Below, piece by piece: positions 41,500 through 50,692 of a stretch of 64,000 nt of DNA. The stretch covers positions 26,157-90,156 of the forward strand of contig MEPC01000017.1 in the NCBI GenBank assembly GCA_001769655.1, given 5' to 3'. The translations under genes were made by a program, and so were the position numbers. Below the pieces are notes generated by a model. It saw only the letters and a program-made list of their open reading frames with translations. It was not told the origin of the DNA and did not search any database. This DNA is from Bacteroidetes bacterium RIFCSPLOWO2_12_FULL_37_12. GTDB taxonomy: Bacteria; Bacteroidota; Bacteroidia; 2-12-FULL-37-12. Position 1 is the stretch's first letter; every line of letters starts with the position of its first letter.

Positions 41500-42957
41500 T
41501 CAATTCCCTTCCAATTTCTCAAGTACTAACCGGTTTACCGCCTTTGGTTCCGCTTTTCCTTTGCTTAATTTCATGACTTCTCCCACGAAAAGACCAAGCA
41601 ACCCCTTTTTCCCGTTTTTATATTCAAGAATTTTTTCCGGATACTTTTCAATTGCTTTTTCAACAAGTTCATTTAATAAACCGGTGTCATTCGTTTGAAG
41701 TAAATTCATTTCCTTCGCAATATCTCCGGGCATCTTTTCTTTATGGGTTAACATCAACGGATAAATCTGCTTTTCAGCAATATGGTTGCTTATTAATTGA
41801 TTATCTATCATATTGATTAATTCAGCAATCTTAACGGGTGACACCGGATATTCATGGATGCCTATTCCTAATTCATTCAAATAAGATTTTACAGTGACAG
41901 TAACCCAGTTAGCGGCGGATTTATAATTTGAAGTGTGCATGACTAATTCTTCAAAATAAAGAGCTATTTCTTTTGTTTCGGTAATCACTACCGCATCATA
42001 GTGAGATAATCCGAACTGATTTACATATTTTTCATATAATTCTTCCGGGAGACCCGGCATTTGCCGTTGTATCTGCTCTATCCACTCAGCGGAAATAACC
42101 ACAGGAGATAAATCGGGCTCCGGAAAATAACGATAGTCATCCGCTTGTTCTTTGGAACGCAACACAAACGTTTTGCCTGAATGGGCATCAAAACGGCGTG
42201 TTTCTTGTTTTACCCTGTTTCCGGATTCAATGAGTTCGATCTGGCGTTGAATCTCATATTCAATAGCTGAACGGATGTTTTTAAAAGAATTCAGATTCTT
42301 CACTTCCGTTCGAGTACCTAATTTTTCATCTTCTTTTTTCTTAATCGAAATATTGGCATCGCAACGCATGGAACCCTCTTCCATATTTCCATCACATATT
42401 TCCAAATATCTGAGCAATTTTCTCATTTCCGATAAAAATAAATGTGCCTCTTCCGATGAATAAATTTCCGGCTTTGTAACAATCTCAAGCAGTGGCACTC
42501 CCGCGCGATTAAGATCCACTAATGAGTCCTCCGGATCCTGGTCGTGCATGGATTTTCCTGCATCTTCTTCTATGTGAATACGGATAAGTCCAATTTGCTT
42601 TTTTACACCTGATTTATTCTTAATGGTGACAGAACCATTCGAACAAACAGGGCCTGTATGCTGACTTATCTGATACCCTTTAGGCAAGTCGGGATAAAAA
42701 TAATTTTTTCTGGCAAAAATATTATACTTGTTGATTTCGGAATGAGTCGCAAGTCCTAATTTTATAGCGAAATTAACTACTTCTTTATTCAATCGTGGCA
42801 ACGTTCCCGGATGCGCTAATGTGATGGCACTGATATGTGAATTAGGTAGCTCGCCATATTCAGCCGAGTCGGAAGAAAATGCCTTGCTCTTTGTCGAAAG
42901 TTGAGCGTGAATTTCAAGACCTATAACAGGTTGGTATTTATCAATGGAATTTTCCAT
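41500..42957 (-). CDS. gatB: Asp-tRNA(Asn)/Glu-tRNA(Gln) amidotransferase subunit B
   Basis: YQPVIGLEIHAQLSTKSKAFS, KNYFYPDLPKGYQISQ, EGSMRCDANIS; start after TACATTTG (complement of 42964..42971). Confidence 0.97.
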   Translation of the reverse strand: MENSIDKYQPVIGLEIHAQLSTKSKAFSSDSAEYGELPNSHISAITLAHPGTLPRLNKEVVNFAIKLGLATHSEINKYNIFARKNYFYPDLPKGYQISQHTGPVCSNGSVTIKNKSGVKKQIGLIRIHIEEDAGKSMHDQDPEDSLVDLNRAGVPLLEIVTKPEIYSSEEAHLFLSEMRKLLRYLEICDGNMEEGSMRCDANISIKKKEDEKLGTRTEVKNLNSFKNIRSAIEYEIQRQIELIESGNRVKQETRRFDAHSGKTFVLRSKEQADDYRYFPEPDLSPVVISAEWIEQIQRQMPGLPEELYEKYVNQFGLSHYDAVVITETKEIALYFEELVMHTSNYKSAANWVTVTVKSYLNELGIGIHEYPVSPVKIAELINMIDNQLISNHIAEKQIYPLMLTHKEKMPGDIAKEMNLLQTNDTGLLNELVEKAIEKYPEKILEYKNGKKGLLGLFVGEVMKLSKGKAEPKAVNRLVLEKLEGN

Positions 42958-42963
42958 AGATTG

Positions 42964-42971
42964 CAAATGTA
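42964..42971 (-). promoter_or_regulatory. TAnnTTTG -7 element of gatB
   Basis: caaatgta = TACATTTG on the minus strand just upstream of the 42957 start. Confidence 0.5.
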
Positions 42972-43041
42972 GGGAAAAACGGGTTTATTAGTAAGAAAGT
43001 TGGAAATTTTTAATAATTTTGTCTTTCGATATCTCCCTATC

Positions 43042-44172
43042 ATGTTTTTTAAAAATAAATCCAAAGACCCACACTCTTCTGCCAGAACCGGTGAAATTCA
43101 TACGGCACATGGTATTATTCAAACACCGGTATTTATGCCGGTAGGAACTGGCGCCAATGTAAAATCCATTCATTTCAAAGAGCTAAAGGATGAATTACGA
43201 TCTGAAATCATGCTTTGCAATACCTATCATCTTTACCTTCGTCCCGGTACCGATGTAATGCAAAAAGCAGGAGGAATACATGCATTTACAAATTGGAAAA
43301 ATCCAATTCTGACAGATAGCGGAGGATTTCAGATTTTTTCCCTCACAAAACAATTTAAAATTTCAGAAGAAGGCGCAGAATTCCGCTCGCATATAGATGG
43401 ATCCAAACACTTTTTCTCTCCGGAAAGTGTCGTTGATATTCAACGAAAAATCGGGGCGGATATCCTAATGGCATTTGATGAGTGTCCATCTTATCAAACA
43501 GATTTTCAGTCGGTAAATAAATCAATGGAATTAACCCATCGTTGGTTAGACAGAAATATTAATGCATTTCATACAACGGAAAACCATTATAAATACGATC
43601 AGCATTTGTTTCCTATTATTCAGGGGGGTATTTATCCAGAATTGAGAAGGAAGTCGGCGGAACTTGTGGCTGAAAAAAATTTGCCAGGAAATGCAATAGG
43701 AGGCCTGTCTGTTGGGGAGCCGGTAAATGAAATGTATTCCATGACAAAACTAATTTGTGAAATTCTTCCTCAGGATAAACCAAGATATTTAATGGGTGTT
43801 GGAACCCCTGAAAATATTCTTGAATGTATTAGTTACGGAGTGGATATGTTTGATTGTGTGCTTCCTACCCGAAACGGAAGGCATGGATTATTTTACACCT
43901 GCAATGGTATCATTAATATTAAAAATGAAAAATGGAAAAATGATTTTAGTCCGCTGAATGAACAATCTGAATTAGTTGCTGACCGGGATTATTCGAAGGC
44001 ATTTGTAAGACATTTGTTTATGACGGGAGAATTATTAGGAGCGCAAATAGGCAGTTTGCATAATCTTAATTTTTACTTTGGTTTGATGAGAGAATCCCGT
44101 AAACACATTGAAAATGGCGATTTTGTGGTATGGAAAGATAGTATTATAACAAATCTTGGTAAACGTTTGTGA
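43042..44172 (+). CDS. tgt: tRNA-guanine transglycosylase
   Basis: ARTGEIHTAHGIIQTPVFMPVGTGANVK, LTDSGGFQIFSL, LPTRNGRHG. C-terminal zinc-site cysteines are not obvious in the translation. Confidence 0.93.
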   Translation: MFFKNKSKDPHSSARTGEIHTAHGIIQTPVFMPVGTGANVKSIHFKELKDELRSEIMLCNTYHLYLRPGTDVMQKAGGIHAFTNWKNPILTDSGGFQIFSLTKQFKISEEGAEFRSHIDGSKHFFSPESVVDIQRKIGADILMAFDECPSYQTDFQSVNKSMELTHRWLDRNINAFHTTENHYKYDQHLFPIIQGGIYPELRRKSAELVAEKNLPGNAIGGLSVGEPVNEMYSMTKLICEILPQDKPRYLMGVGTPENILECISYGVDMFDCVLPTRNGRHGLFYTCNGIINIKNEKWKNDFSPLNEQSELVADRDYSKAFVRHLFMTGELLGAQIGSLHNLNFYFGLMRESRKHIENGDFVVWKDSIITNLGKRL

Positions 44173-44216
44173 TATTTTCAGCGTATTGGAGCACCGCGCC
44201 GCTACACACCCATTTC

Positions 44217-44240
44217 AGCGGCACGGAGCACCGTGCCGCT
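44217..44240. repeat. Intergenic GCACC-core palindrome, copy 4
   Basis: agcggcacggagcaccgtgccgct (10-bp arms); degenerate extra copy just upstream (ggagcaccgcgccgct). Confidence 0.85.
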
Positions 44241-44251
44241 TCACCCCACCC

Positions 44252-46891
44252 TTACTGCACCATCATCTTACCTGAAATCCTTCCATTATCTGTTTCGAGA
44301 TGATATAAATAAACCCCTTTATTTAAACCCTGTTCTTTTGTAGAAATCTTAAATTGATAACTGCCGGGTAAAAAATCTCCCTTCGTAATATCTATAATTT
44401 TCTGGTTCAAAAGATTGGTAATATAAAAATTTACGTGAGATTCCTCAGTGACACTTAACGAAAATTCAGTTTCTTCATCAAACGGGTTTGGTTTATTTTG
44501 ATTCAGTGACACTCCTTCAGGATAATTGTTTTCATTAATACCCAATCCGATGCTTATGATCTTTGTAAAAGAATTGCTACAACCTGACAAGGTATCGGTT
44601 ATGGATAGTGTAACATTATATGCGGCAACGTTAGTAAATGCATGACTTGTTGACCAATTTTTAACATCGGTTTTACCATCACCAAAGGTCCATTTAAAAC
44701 TATAATCAGAAGGGCTACCGGTAGTTGTGTTTGTAAAAGTTATGGTATCGTTTTTTCCCCCTGAATTCTTACTGGCTGTAAAACTGACTGCAGGAAGATC
44801 TACAACTCTGACAGTTACTGTATCTGCATCTGTGCAACTACCAACGTTTACTTCTAGAATATAATTAGTAGTTAAACCTGGTGAAGCAAGTGGGCTAAAG
44901 GAACTAGTGTCAGTAAGTCCTGTAGTGGGAGTCCATGAAAAATTTCCAATTAGCATTGGAACGGCTTTAATGGTATCCGCTTCACCACTGCATACTGCGA
45001 CATCCGGACCGGCTTTCGCTCTGATAAGAAAAACCCCCACTTCCGCTTTACTTTCACAACCGTTGCTGTCACTGACTGTCACTACAAAATAATTATCATA
45101 ATCATCCGGCACATTTTTTCCTAAAGTGATGGTAGGACTTGCACTGGTAGAATCATCTAAAAATTCAGGATGGCTCCAACGATAAGTAGTGCCACCACTC
45201 GCATGCAACTGTACTGACCCTTGCCCACAAATAAATGTGTCTGACTCTGCAAATCGAGCATTAAAACGACACGTTGGAATAGTGACATAACGGATTTCAT
45301 TATCTACAAAATCATGGTCGTAGTCCTTCGGTGTCGTTTCTCCGACTTTCGTTACAGCAACTCCCGGTAAATCATCTTTTTGATAAAGAATGTGTAAATT
45401 ATCATCCACTTTTTTGGCTAAGGATCCATACACTGCTTCAATGGATTGATACTCATTACCGGAAAATTCTTCTTTAGTGATGTGAACAGGATAAGACCAG
45501 CTATTTCCTCCATCATGAGATGCGACTGCAAACAAATTCCTGTAAAGTTCTCCATCGTCATTACCGGTGCTGTTTGTATTTTCAACTATGGAGGAATAAA
45601 CACAATAGATAGTTCCATCAGGACCCACAGCGGCAGAAGGCATTGAAATCAAGGCGGGTGAATAAATTTCGTTAGTCACATTGTTCTGATAAATACTATC
45701 ATCCCTTAATGTAATAAGACCATCGCCATTATCATCTTTAATTCGTGCTGTATTGATACTTTCCGGTTTATCCATGTTTTCATTCCAATACATTAATTCC
45801 AGTGTTGACCATGAATAAAAGTATAATGTATCATTTCTGTTAAAAGAGAATCTACCCCCAAAAAAAACATGCGCTATGTTATTACTATCCAATGCTACGG
45901 AGAATGAACCATCGGAGGCATATCGATTAGCATTCAGAACGGTGTCACCGGATGAAAAAAATATCGTATCAGAATGTGTAAGAATAGTTGTAGTATCCCA
46001 TGTCACACCGGCATCATTGGATTTGAAAAGTATTGTTTTATCTTCACCGGCTACGATAACAACTGTATTTCCTCGTGAATCCATTGCGTAAGAGTCCCCA
46101 CCAATACTTCCGGCGGCTTTAAAATTAATAGTATCCATTCCGGGTAATTTAACAGGACCAGTATAACTTAAGCCGGCGTTGAATGACCGGAAATAAGCAA
46201 TGCCGCTATTTACATTATTATAACTGCTTCCCAGACGGCTTGCGATAATGTGAATTGTATCACCTGTATTTGCCATTCGAGGCCAGGTAGCGCCGGTATC
46301 AGATACTTGCGTAATCCATTTATTAGTCCAGGATCCTCCTCCTTCTATTGGTCTGGAAGCTATGTTTAACCCGTTAGGGTTTGCAGAAGAAACTGCATAA
46401 TGAGAAACAACCATTTCATTGCCATTTCTTGTCAAAATGGGTTCTGGCCATCCACATCGTGCCGCTTCAATTCTTTCAGTAGGATCAGGTCCCCATGAGC
46501 TACCATCAAAATAGTTATAACCAGTCCCACGGTCATCAAAGGATGGTGAACCATCTAACCCGCGTGTCCATGTAGTAGTAATTTTGTTATTCTCATGGCG
46601 AATAATTCGACGGCAAACTGACGCGTTTGTCTGTAAATCATATTTGGTTATTCCCACCACTTCGCCGGTAATTCCCTGAGTGCCTCTGGCATGGGTTTGT
46701 TTTAAAGGGCGTGTCTTTTTGATGGGATCTATGTTAATTTTTTCTCTTCCGGAAATACGGGGGAGAGAAGCAACAGACACTGCTTTTCTGTATTTTGGAA
46801 TATCAGAATTTCTATACACTCTGTTTTGCGCGGAAATCGTGCAAGGGATTCCGATTAAGAGTAGCAAATAAATGAGGAAGTTTGTTTTCAT
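44252..46891 (-). CDS. Secreted sialidase/BNR-like repeat protein with PKD domain and T9SS type A sorting domain
   Basis: Signal peptide MKTNFLIYLLLLIGIPCTISAQ; PKD (FKWTFGDGKTDVKNWSTSHAF); C-terminal sorting domain (NQNKPNPFDEETEFSLSVTEE...GVYLYHLETDNGRISGKMMVQ). Confidence 0.85.
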   Translation of the reverse strand: MKTNFLIYLLLLIGIPCTISAQNRVYRNSDIPKYRKAVSVASLPRISGREKINIDPIKKTRPLKQTHARGTQGITGEVVGITKYDLQTNASVCRRIIRHENNKITTTWTRGLDGSPSFDDRGTGYNYFDGSSWGPDPTERIEAARCGWPEPILTRNGNEMVVSHYAVSSANPNGLNIASRPIEGGGSWTNKWITQVSDTGATWPRMANTGDTIHIIASRLGSSYNNVNSGIAYFRSFNAGLSYTGPVKLPGMDTINFKAAGSIGGDSYAMDSRGNTVVIVAGEDKTILFKSNDAGVTWDTTTILTHSDTIFFSSGDTVLNANRYASDGSFSVALDSNNIAHVFFGGRFSFNRNDTLYFYSWSTLELMYWNENMDKPESINTARIKDDNGDGLITLRDDSIYQNNVTNEIYSPALISMPSAAVGPDGTIYCVYSSIVENTNSTGNDDGELYRNLFAVASHDGGNSWSYPVHITKEEFSGNEYQSIEAVYGSLAKKVDDNLHILYQKDDLPGVAVTKVGETTPKDYDHDFVDNEIRYVTIPTCRFNARFAESDTFICGQGSVQLHASGGTTYRWSHPEFLDDSTSASPTITLGKNVPDDYDNYFVVTVSDSNGCESKAEVGVFLIRAKAGPDVAVCSGEADTIKAVPMLIGNFSWTPTTGLTDTSSFSPLASPGLTTNYILEVNVGSCTDADTVTVRVVDLPAVSFTASKNSGGKNDTITFTNTTTGSPSDYSFKWTFGDGKTDVKNWSTSHAFTNVAAYNVTLSITDTLSGCSNSFTKIISIGLGINENNYPEGVSLNQNKPNPFDEETEFSLSVTEESHVNFYITNLLNQKIIDITKGDFLPGSYQFKISTKEQGLNKGVYLYHLETDNGRISGKMMVQ

Positions 46892-46932
46892 GTGATTTTG
46901 ATTAAAGGGCATTTCTAAAAAACTTTCGCAAG

Positions 46933-48237
46933 TTAGAAAAAATCGGTTAAAAAAACAATAATTAATGTACCACTGTATATCAGAAACCATCCTGTTGGAA
47001 TATAATCCGAAAAATGAATGTTATTTCTTCTTTTGAGATACAACCCTAACACTATTTTTTCAAGCATAAAAGCTATCAATGAGGCATAAGCAACCCCCTT
47101 GATTCCAAAGATGTTGATAAACAGGACGCTTAGTGAAACGTGTACGCATAGTTCTATTATTGAAACCGTTGCCATCATCTTGTTTAATAATAAACCGGAT
47201 GAAACTGCCTGCGGAAAAACAACCCGGCTGATTACAAGCAAAAGATAAATCCTAAAAATAAAGACCGCATCCCTGAACGATTCCCCATACAATAAATTAA
47301 ATAATGGCTCTGAAAAAATCATCAGCAGAATGGTTAAGGGAAAGGCAATATGCATTAACTGCAAGGATTCTTTTTTAAGATTTAGTAACTCCTTATTCAG
47401 CGTATTGTTTTTAAGCCCGGTTGCTATCTGAGATGAAAAAGATATACTAAGCGCATTTGCCAGTAATAAAATGATGGGGAATTCTCTGGCACCATACCTG
47501 AACAGCGTAAAATCAGTTTTTGTAAATAAATTGCTTACTAATATATTATCAAAATAATCAGCAAATCCTCCGGCAAGTGTAATGAGCAAAATGGGAAAAA
47601 AATAAATTGCCGACTCCATAAATAAGTTGAAATTAAAAGCGGGTTTTGCAGATTTGCCGATTAACATAACTAAATAAAAAAATCGCAATATGCTAAAAAT
47701 TACAAGTGCATATAAGGAATAAACAAACGGCTTTCCCATAAAAACAGGAATAATAACTGCAAAAACCATTAGGATGAAAGTAATTGTACTGAATAGGACA
47801 AGCGTTTTCCGTTTATTTTCAGCAAACAGCAGGTATTCCGTAAAATAAGAAGGAGCGGAAAAAAAAGTATAAATAACCAACCATAACAGGTATTCCTGAT
47901 TTAACGATGGATATAGTAAGGTGCCCGTAAAATATATTGCAGTAGATGAAAAAATACTGCATAGACAAAGCCATAGAAAATTATGAAAAACTATCTCTTT
48001 TCTTTTTAGTATGTCTGCCTGACTATAGTAAGGTAGAAATGCTTTCAAAATTCCATTCACCCAAAAGAAAGTGAAGGTACCGGCTATCAATAAAAATAGT
48101 TCATATTGACTGATTAAAATTTTATCTCCGGACAGCCGCGCAAGTAAAATTGAAATCAAAAATAAAGCACTAAACCTTGCGAGCTGAAAATATTGTAAAC
48201 TGCGGGAACCCGTGTGGGTTAGAAAGGATATGAGCAT
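46933..48237 (-). CDS. Polysaccharide biosynthesis/flippase-like membrane protein (Wzx-like)
   Basis: Multiple TM helices; FRYGAREFPIILLLANALSISFSSQIA resembles O-antigen flippases. Confidence 0.75.
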   Translation of the reverse strand: MLISFLTHTGSRSLQYFQLARFSALFLISILLARLSGDKILISQYELFLLIAGTFTFFWVNGILKAFLPYYSQADILKRKEIVFHNFLWLCLCSIFSSTAIYFTGTLLYPSLNQEYLLWLVIYTFFSAPSYFTEYLLFAENKRKTLVLFSTITFILMVFAVIIPVFMGKPFVYSLYALVIFSILRFFYLVMLIGKSAKPAFNFNLFMESAIYFFPILLITLAGGFADYFDNILVSNLFTKTDFTLFRYGAREFPIILLLANALSISFSSQIATGLKNNTLNKELLNLKKESLQLMHIAFPLTILLMIFSEPLFNLLYGESFRDAVFIFRIYLLLVISRVVFPQAVSSGLLLNKMMATVSIIELCVHVSLSVLFINIFGIKGVAYASLIAFMLEKIVLGLYLKRRNNIHFSDYIPTGWFLIYSGTLIIVFLTDFF

Positions 48238-48271
48238 GCTGACATTTTTGAATCAATCCAGGATCCCAATC

Positions 48272-48308
48272 ACCCCTCTCCATTTTGGAGAGGGGCTGGG
48301 GTGAGGTC
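48272..48308 (-). repeat. CCTCACCCC/GGAGAGGGG repeat copy 2
   Basis: acccctctccattttggagaggggctggggtgaggtc. Confidence 0.93.
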
Positions 48309-48334
48309 ATTTTGAATCTATCCAGAGTCTCTTT

Positions 48335-48372
48335 CACCTCTCTCCATTTTGGAGAGGGGCTGGGGTGAGGTC
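48335..48372 (-). repeat. CCTCACCCC/GGAGAGGGG repeat copy 3 (overlaps the copA stop codon)
   Basis: cacctctctccattttggagaggggctggggtgaggtc; tandem with copy 2. Confidence 0.93.
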
Positions 48373-50542
48373 ATTTATATCGTAAGCGTAATGAGTTTCC
48401 AATCACCACTACATCAGAAAGCGCCATGGCGGCGGCTCCTATTATGGGCTGTAATAACCCCACAAAAGCTACCGGTATGGCTACTACATTATAAAAGAAA
48501 GCCCAGAATAAATTTTGTTTTATGGTTTGAAGCGTCTTGCGGGATAACTGAAAAGCCGTCACCAATGTATTCAATTTTCCATGCAAAAGAACAATATCGG
48601 CTGAATGAATAGCTATATCAGTGGCATTGCTCAGTGACACTCCGATGGTTGCTTTTGATAATGCCGGTGCATCATTAATTCCATCTCCTACCATGGCTGT
48701 AAATCCTTCTGAAGTTAATTTTTCAATAATGGAAAGTTTTTCATCAGGTAGTTTTTCATAAAATACCTTTTCAATGCCACAACGATTTGCTACCGCTATG
48801 CATTTTTCTTTCTTATCCCCGCTTAAAAGCACAGGTTGAATTCCCTTTGATTTAAACCATTGAACAATAGTTACAGCATCGGGTTTTAATTCATCTTCCA
48901 TGTCAATACCGGCAAGTATTTTACCATCTTCAACTACATAAATATCGTGCGGACATTCTATATTTTCAATTACGATTTCCTTTGAACCAATTTTATATTC
49001 ACGGTTGTTTTCATCCACCGCAAGCATACCTATTCCCTTTTGCTCTGTAATTGTTTTAAATGATAATACTTTTTCCGAATGAAAATTTTTAGCCAGCGAC
49101 TTTGCTATTACATGAGATGAATGTTTTTCGATATTATATATAAGGGTATTCATATCTGTATCATTATTTTGATACATTTTGATATTTCTGATTCTGAATT
49201 CTCCGTTAGTTAGCGTTCCTGTTTTATCAAAGACAATCGTTTTAATATTTGCGAATTTTTCGAGGGTCTTTCCTCCCTTTATCAGAATTCCGTTTCGGGC
49301 GGCTCTTCCAATTCCCACTATCAATGCAGTGGGAGTTGCTAATCCCATCGCACAGGGGCAGGAAATTACGAGTACCGCAATTGCAGACATGACTGATAAT
49401 TTAATGGCAACAGCTACCATCTGTTCATTAAAAAAAGAGTGATAGATGAACATAGTAATCAAAGAACAAAAGGAAATTCCTATTACTACCGGCACAAAGA
49501 TGGAGGAAATTTTATCACCAATTGCCTGGATTTCCGGTTTGGATTGCTGAGCCGATTTTACCAATTCAATAATTTTACTCAACATGGAATTATCCGCATT
49601 GCCGGTTGCCTTATACTTAAGATTTCCATCAGAAACCAAGGTGCCGGCATACACTTTATTTCCGTTTTTTTTGCTGACAGGTATGCTTTCTCCTGTAATC
49701 ATGGATTCGTCAAAAACAGCAGTGCCTTCTTCTATTACACCATCAACGGGAACTGCATCGCCGCTATGCAACACGAGTATATCATTCTCTGCAATTTTCT
49801 CAAATCCGGTTTCTTCGATTTTTTCATTCCCGTTTGCATCTGTGACAATTCGTTTTGCAATGTTGGGTTGAAGTTTGGATAATTGCTCTATGGCGTGAGT
49901 GGTTTTTTTAACGGCAGTTTTTTCGAGAAGATTACCCAGCAATACCAGCGTAATAATGGAAGCCGAAGTTTCAAAATACAAATCGCCCCCCCAAAACATG
50001 GCAAGCACACTATATATAAATGCCGCTGAAGAACCGGTAATAATGAGCACATCCATGTTTGGAATTTTTTCTTTTAAGGAATGCCAGGCGCTTTTTCCGA
50101 ATTGAATTGCTCCGATAAAATAAACCGGCAGACAAAGTAATAGTTGCGACCACTGATTATGAAATATATGAAAATAGGAAACCCAAGTGCCGGTAAAATT
50201 AAACGGTAAATGAAAAATCATGGTAGAGAAAAGCGGGAGAGTAAAAATCAAGGCGATAAAAAACCTGATTTTTAATTGTTTTGCAAAATCATGTATTGAA
50301 TCATGCTCAGAATGAATCCGGCTGTTTTTTTCCCTGGCTTTGTATCCAAGAGAATTTATTCCGGTTCTTATTTTGTCGAATGAAATTTTTTCATCCAAAT
50401 AAAAACTTGCTTCACCGGTGATAAAATCCACTTGAATATTCTGTGCTTTTTCTTTTTCAAGAAAATGGCTGATGGTTTTTGCACAATTCGTGCAGGTCAT
50501 TCCCTCAACTATAATCTCTGTTTTTTTGTTTTGGGTGTTCAC
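48371..50542 (-). CDS. copA: Copper-translocating P1B-type ATPase
   Basis: HMA motif GMTCTNCA, CPC motif (VISCPCAMGLATP), DKTGTLT, GDGINDAPAL. Confidence 0.93.
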   Translation of the reverse strand: MNTQNKKTEIIVEGMTCTNCAKTISHFLEKEKAQNIQVDFITGEASFYLDEKISFDKIRTGINSLGYKAREKNSRIHSEHDSIHDFAKQLKIRFFIALIFTLPLFSTMIFHLPFNFTGTWVSYFHIFHNQWSQLLLCLPVYFIGAIQFGKSAWHSLKEKIPNMDVLIITGSSAAFIYSVLAMFWGGDLYFETSASIITLVLLGNLLEKTAVKKTTHAIEQLSKLQPNIAKRIVTDANGNEKIEETGFEKIAENDILVLHSGDAVPVDGVIEEGTAVFDESMITGESIPVSKKNGNKVYAGTLVSDGNLKYKATGNADNSMLSKIIELVKSAQQSKPEIQAIGDKISSIFVPVVIGISFCSLITMFIYHSFFNEQMVAVAIKLSVMSAIAVLVISCPCAMGLATPTALIVGIGRAARNGILIKGGKTLEKFANIKTIVFDKTGTLTNGEFRIRNIKMYQNNDTDMNTLIYNIEKHSSHVIAKSLAKNFHSEKVLSFKTITEQKGIGMLAVDENNREYKIGSKEIVIENIECPHDIYVVEDGKILAGIDMEDELKPDAVTIVQWFKSKGIQPVLLSGDKKEKCIAVANRCGIEKVFYEKLPDEKLSIIEKLTSEGFTAMVGDGINDAPALSKATIGVSLSNATDIAIHSADIVLLHGKLNTLVTAFQLSRKTLQTIKQNLFWAFFYNVVAIPVAFVGLLQPIIGAAAMALSDVVVIGNSLRLRYK

Positions 50543-50589
50543 AAATGCAAATGTCCATGAAATTTTTTAATTTATACGCTATTAAACCC

Positions 50590-50630
50590 GACCTCACCCC
50601 AGCCCCTCTCCAAAAAAATGGAGAGGGGTT
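50590..50630 (+). repeat. CCTCACCCC/GGAGAGGGG repeat copy 4
   Basis: gacctcaccccagcccctctccaaaaaaatggagaggggtt. Confidence 0.93.
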
Positions 50631-50663
50631 AAAAAGCACCTGGATTTTCATTCGTACGTGTGT

Positions 50664-50689
50664 AAATCAAAATTTTCATGTAAGTTTGA
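50664..50689 (+). promoter_or_regulatory. Duplicated 26-bp promoter-like element, copy 1
   Basis: aaatcaaaattttcatgtaagtttga; contains TAAGTTTG (fits Bacteroidota TAnnTTTG -7); ATG at 50693 is close. Confidence 0.55.
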
Positions 50690-50692
50690 ACT

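Noticed and set aside
41364-41576. ORF of 70 aa (MYYHCITIVLLLHYHC...)
   Set aside because: It is the translation of the 11-bp array; the 11-aa periodicity (33 bp) is an artefact of the repeat.
48349-48612. 87-aa ORF beginning MERGWGEVIYIV
   Set aside because: Starts in the dispersed GGAGAGGGG repeat and runs antisense to copA.
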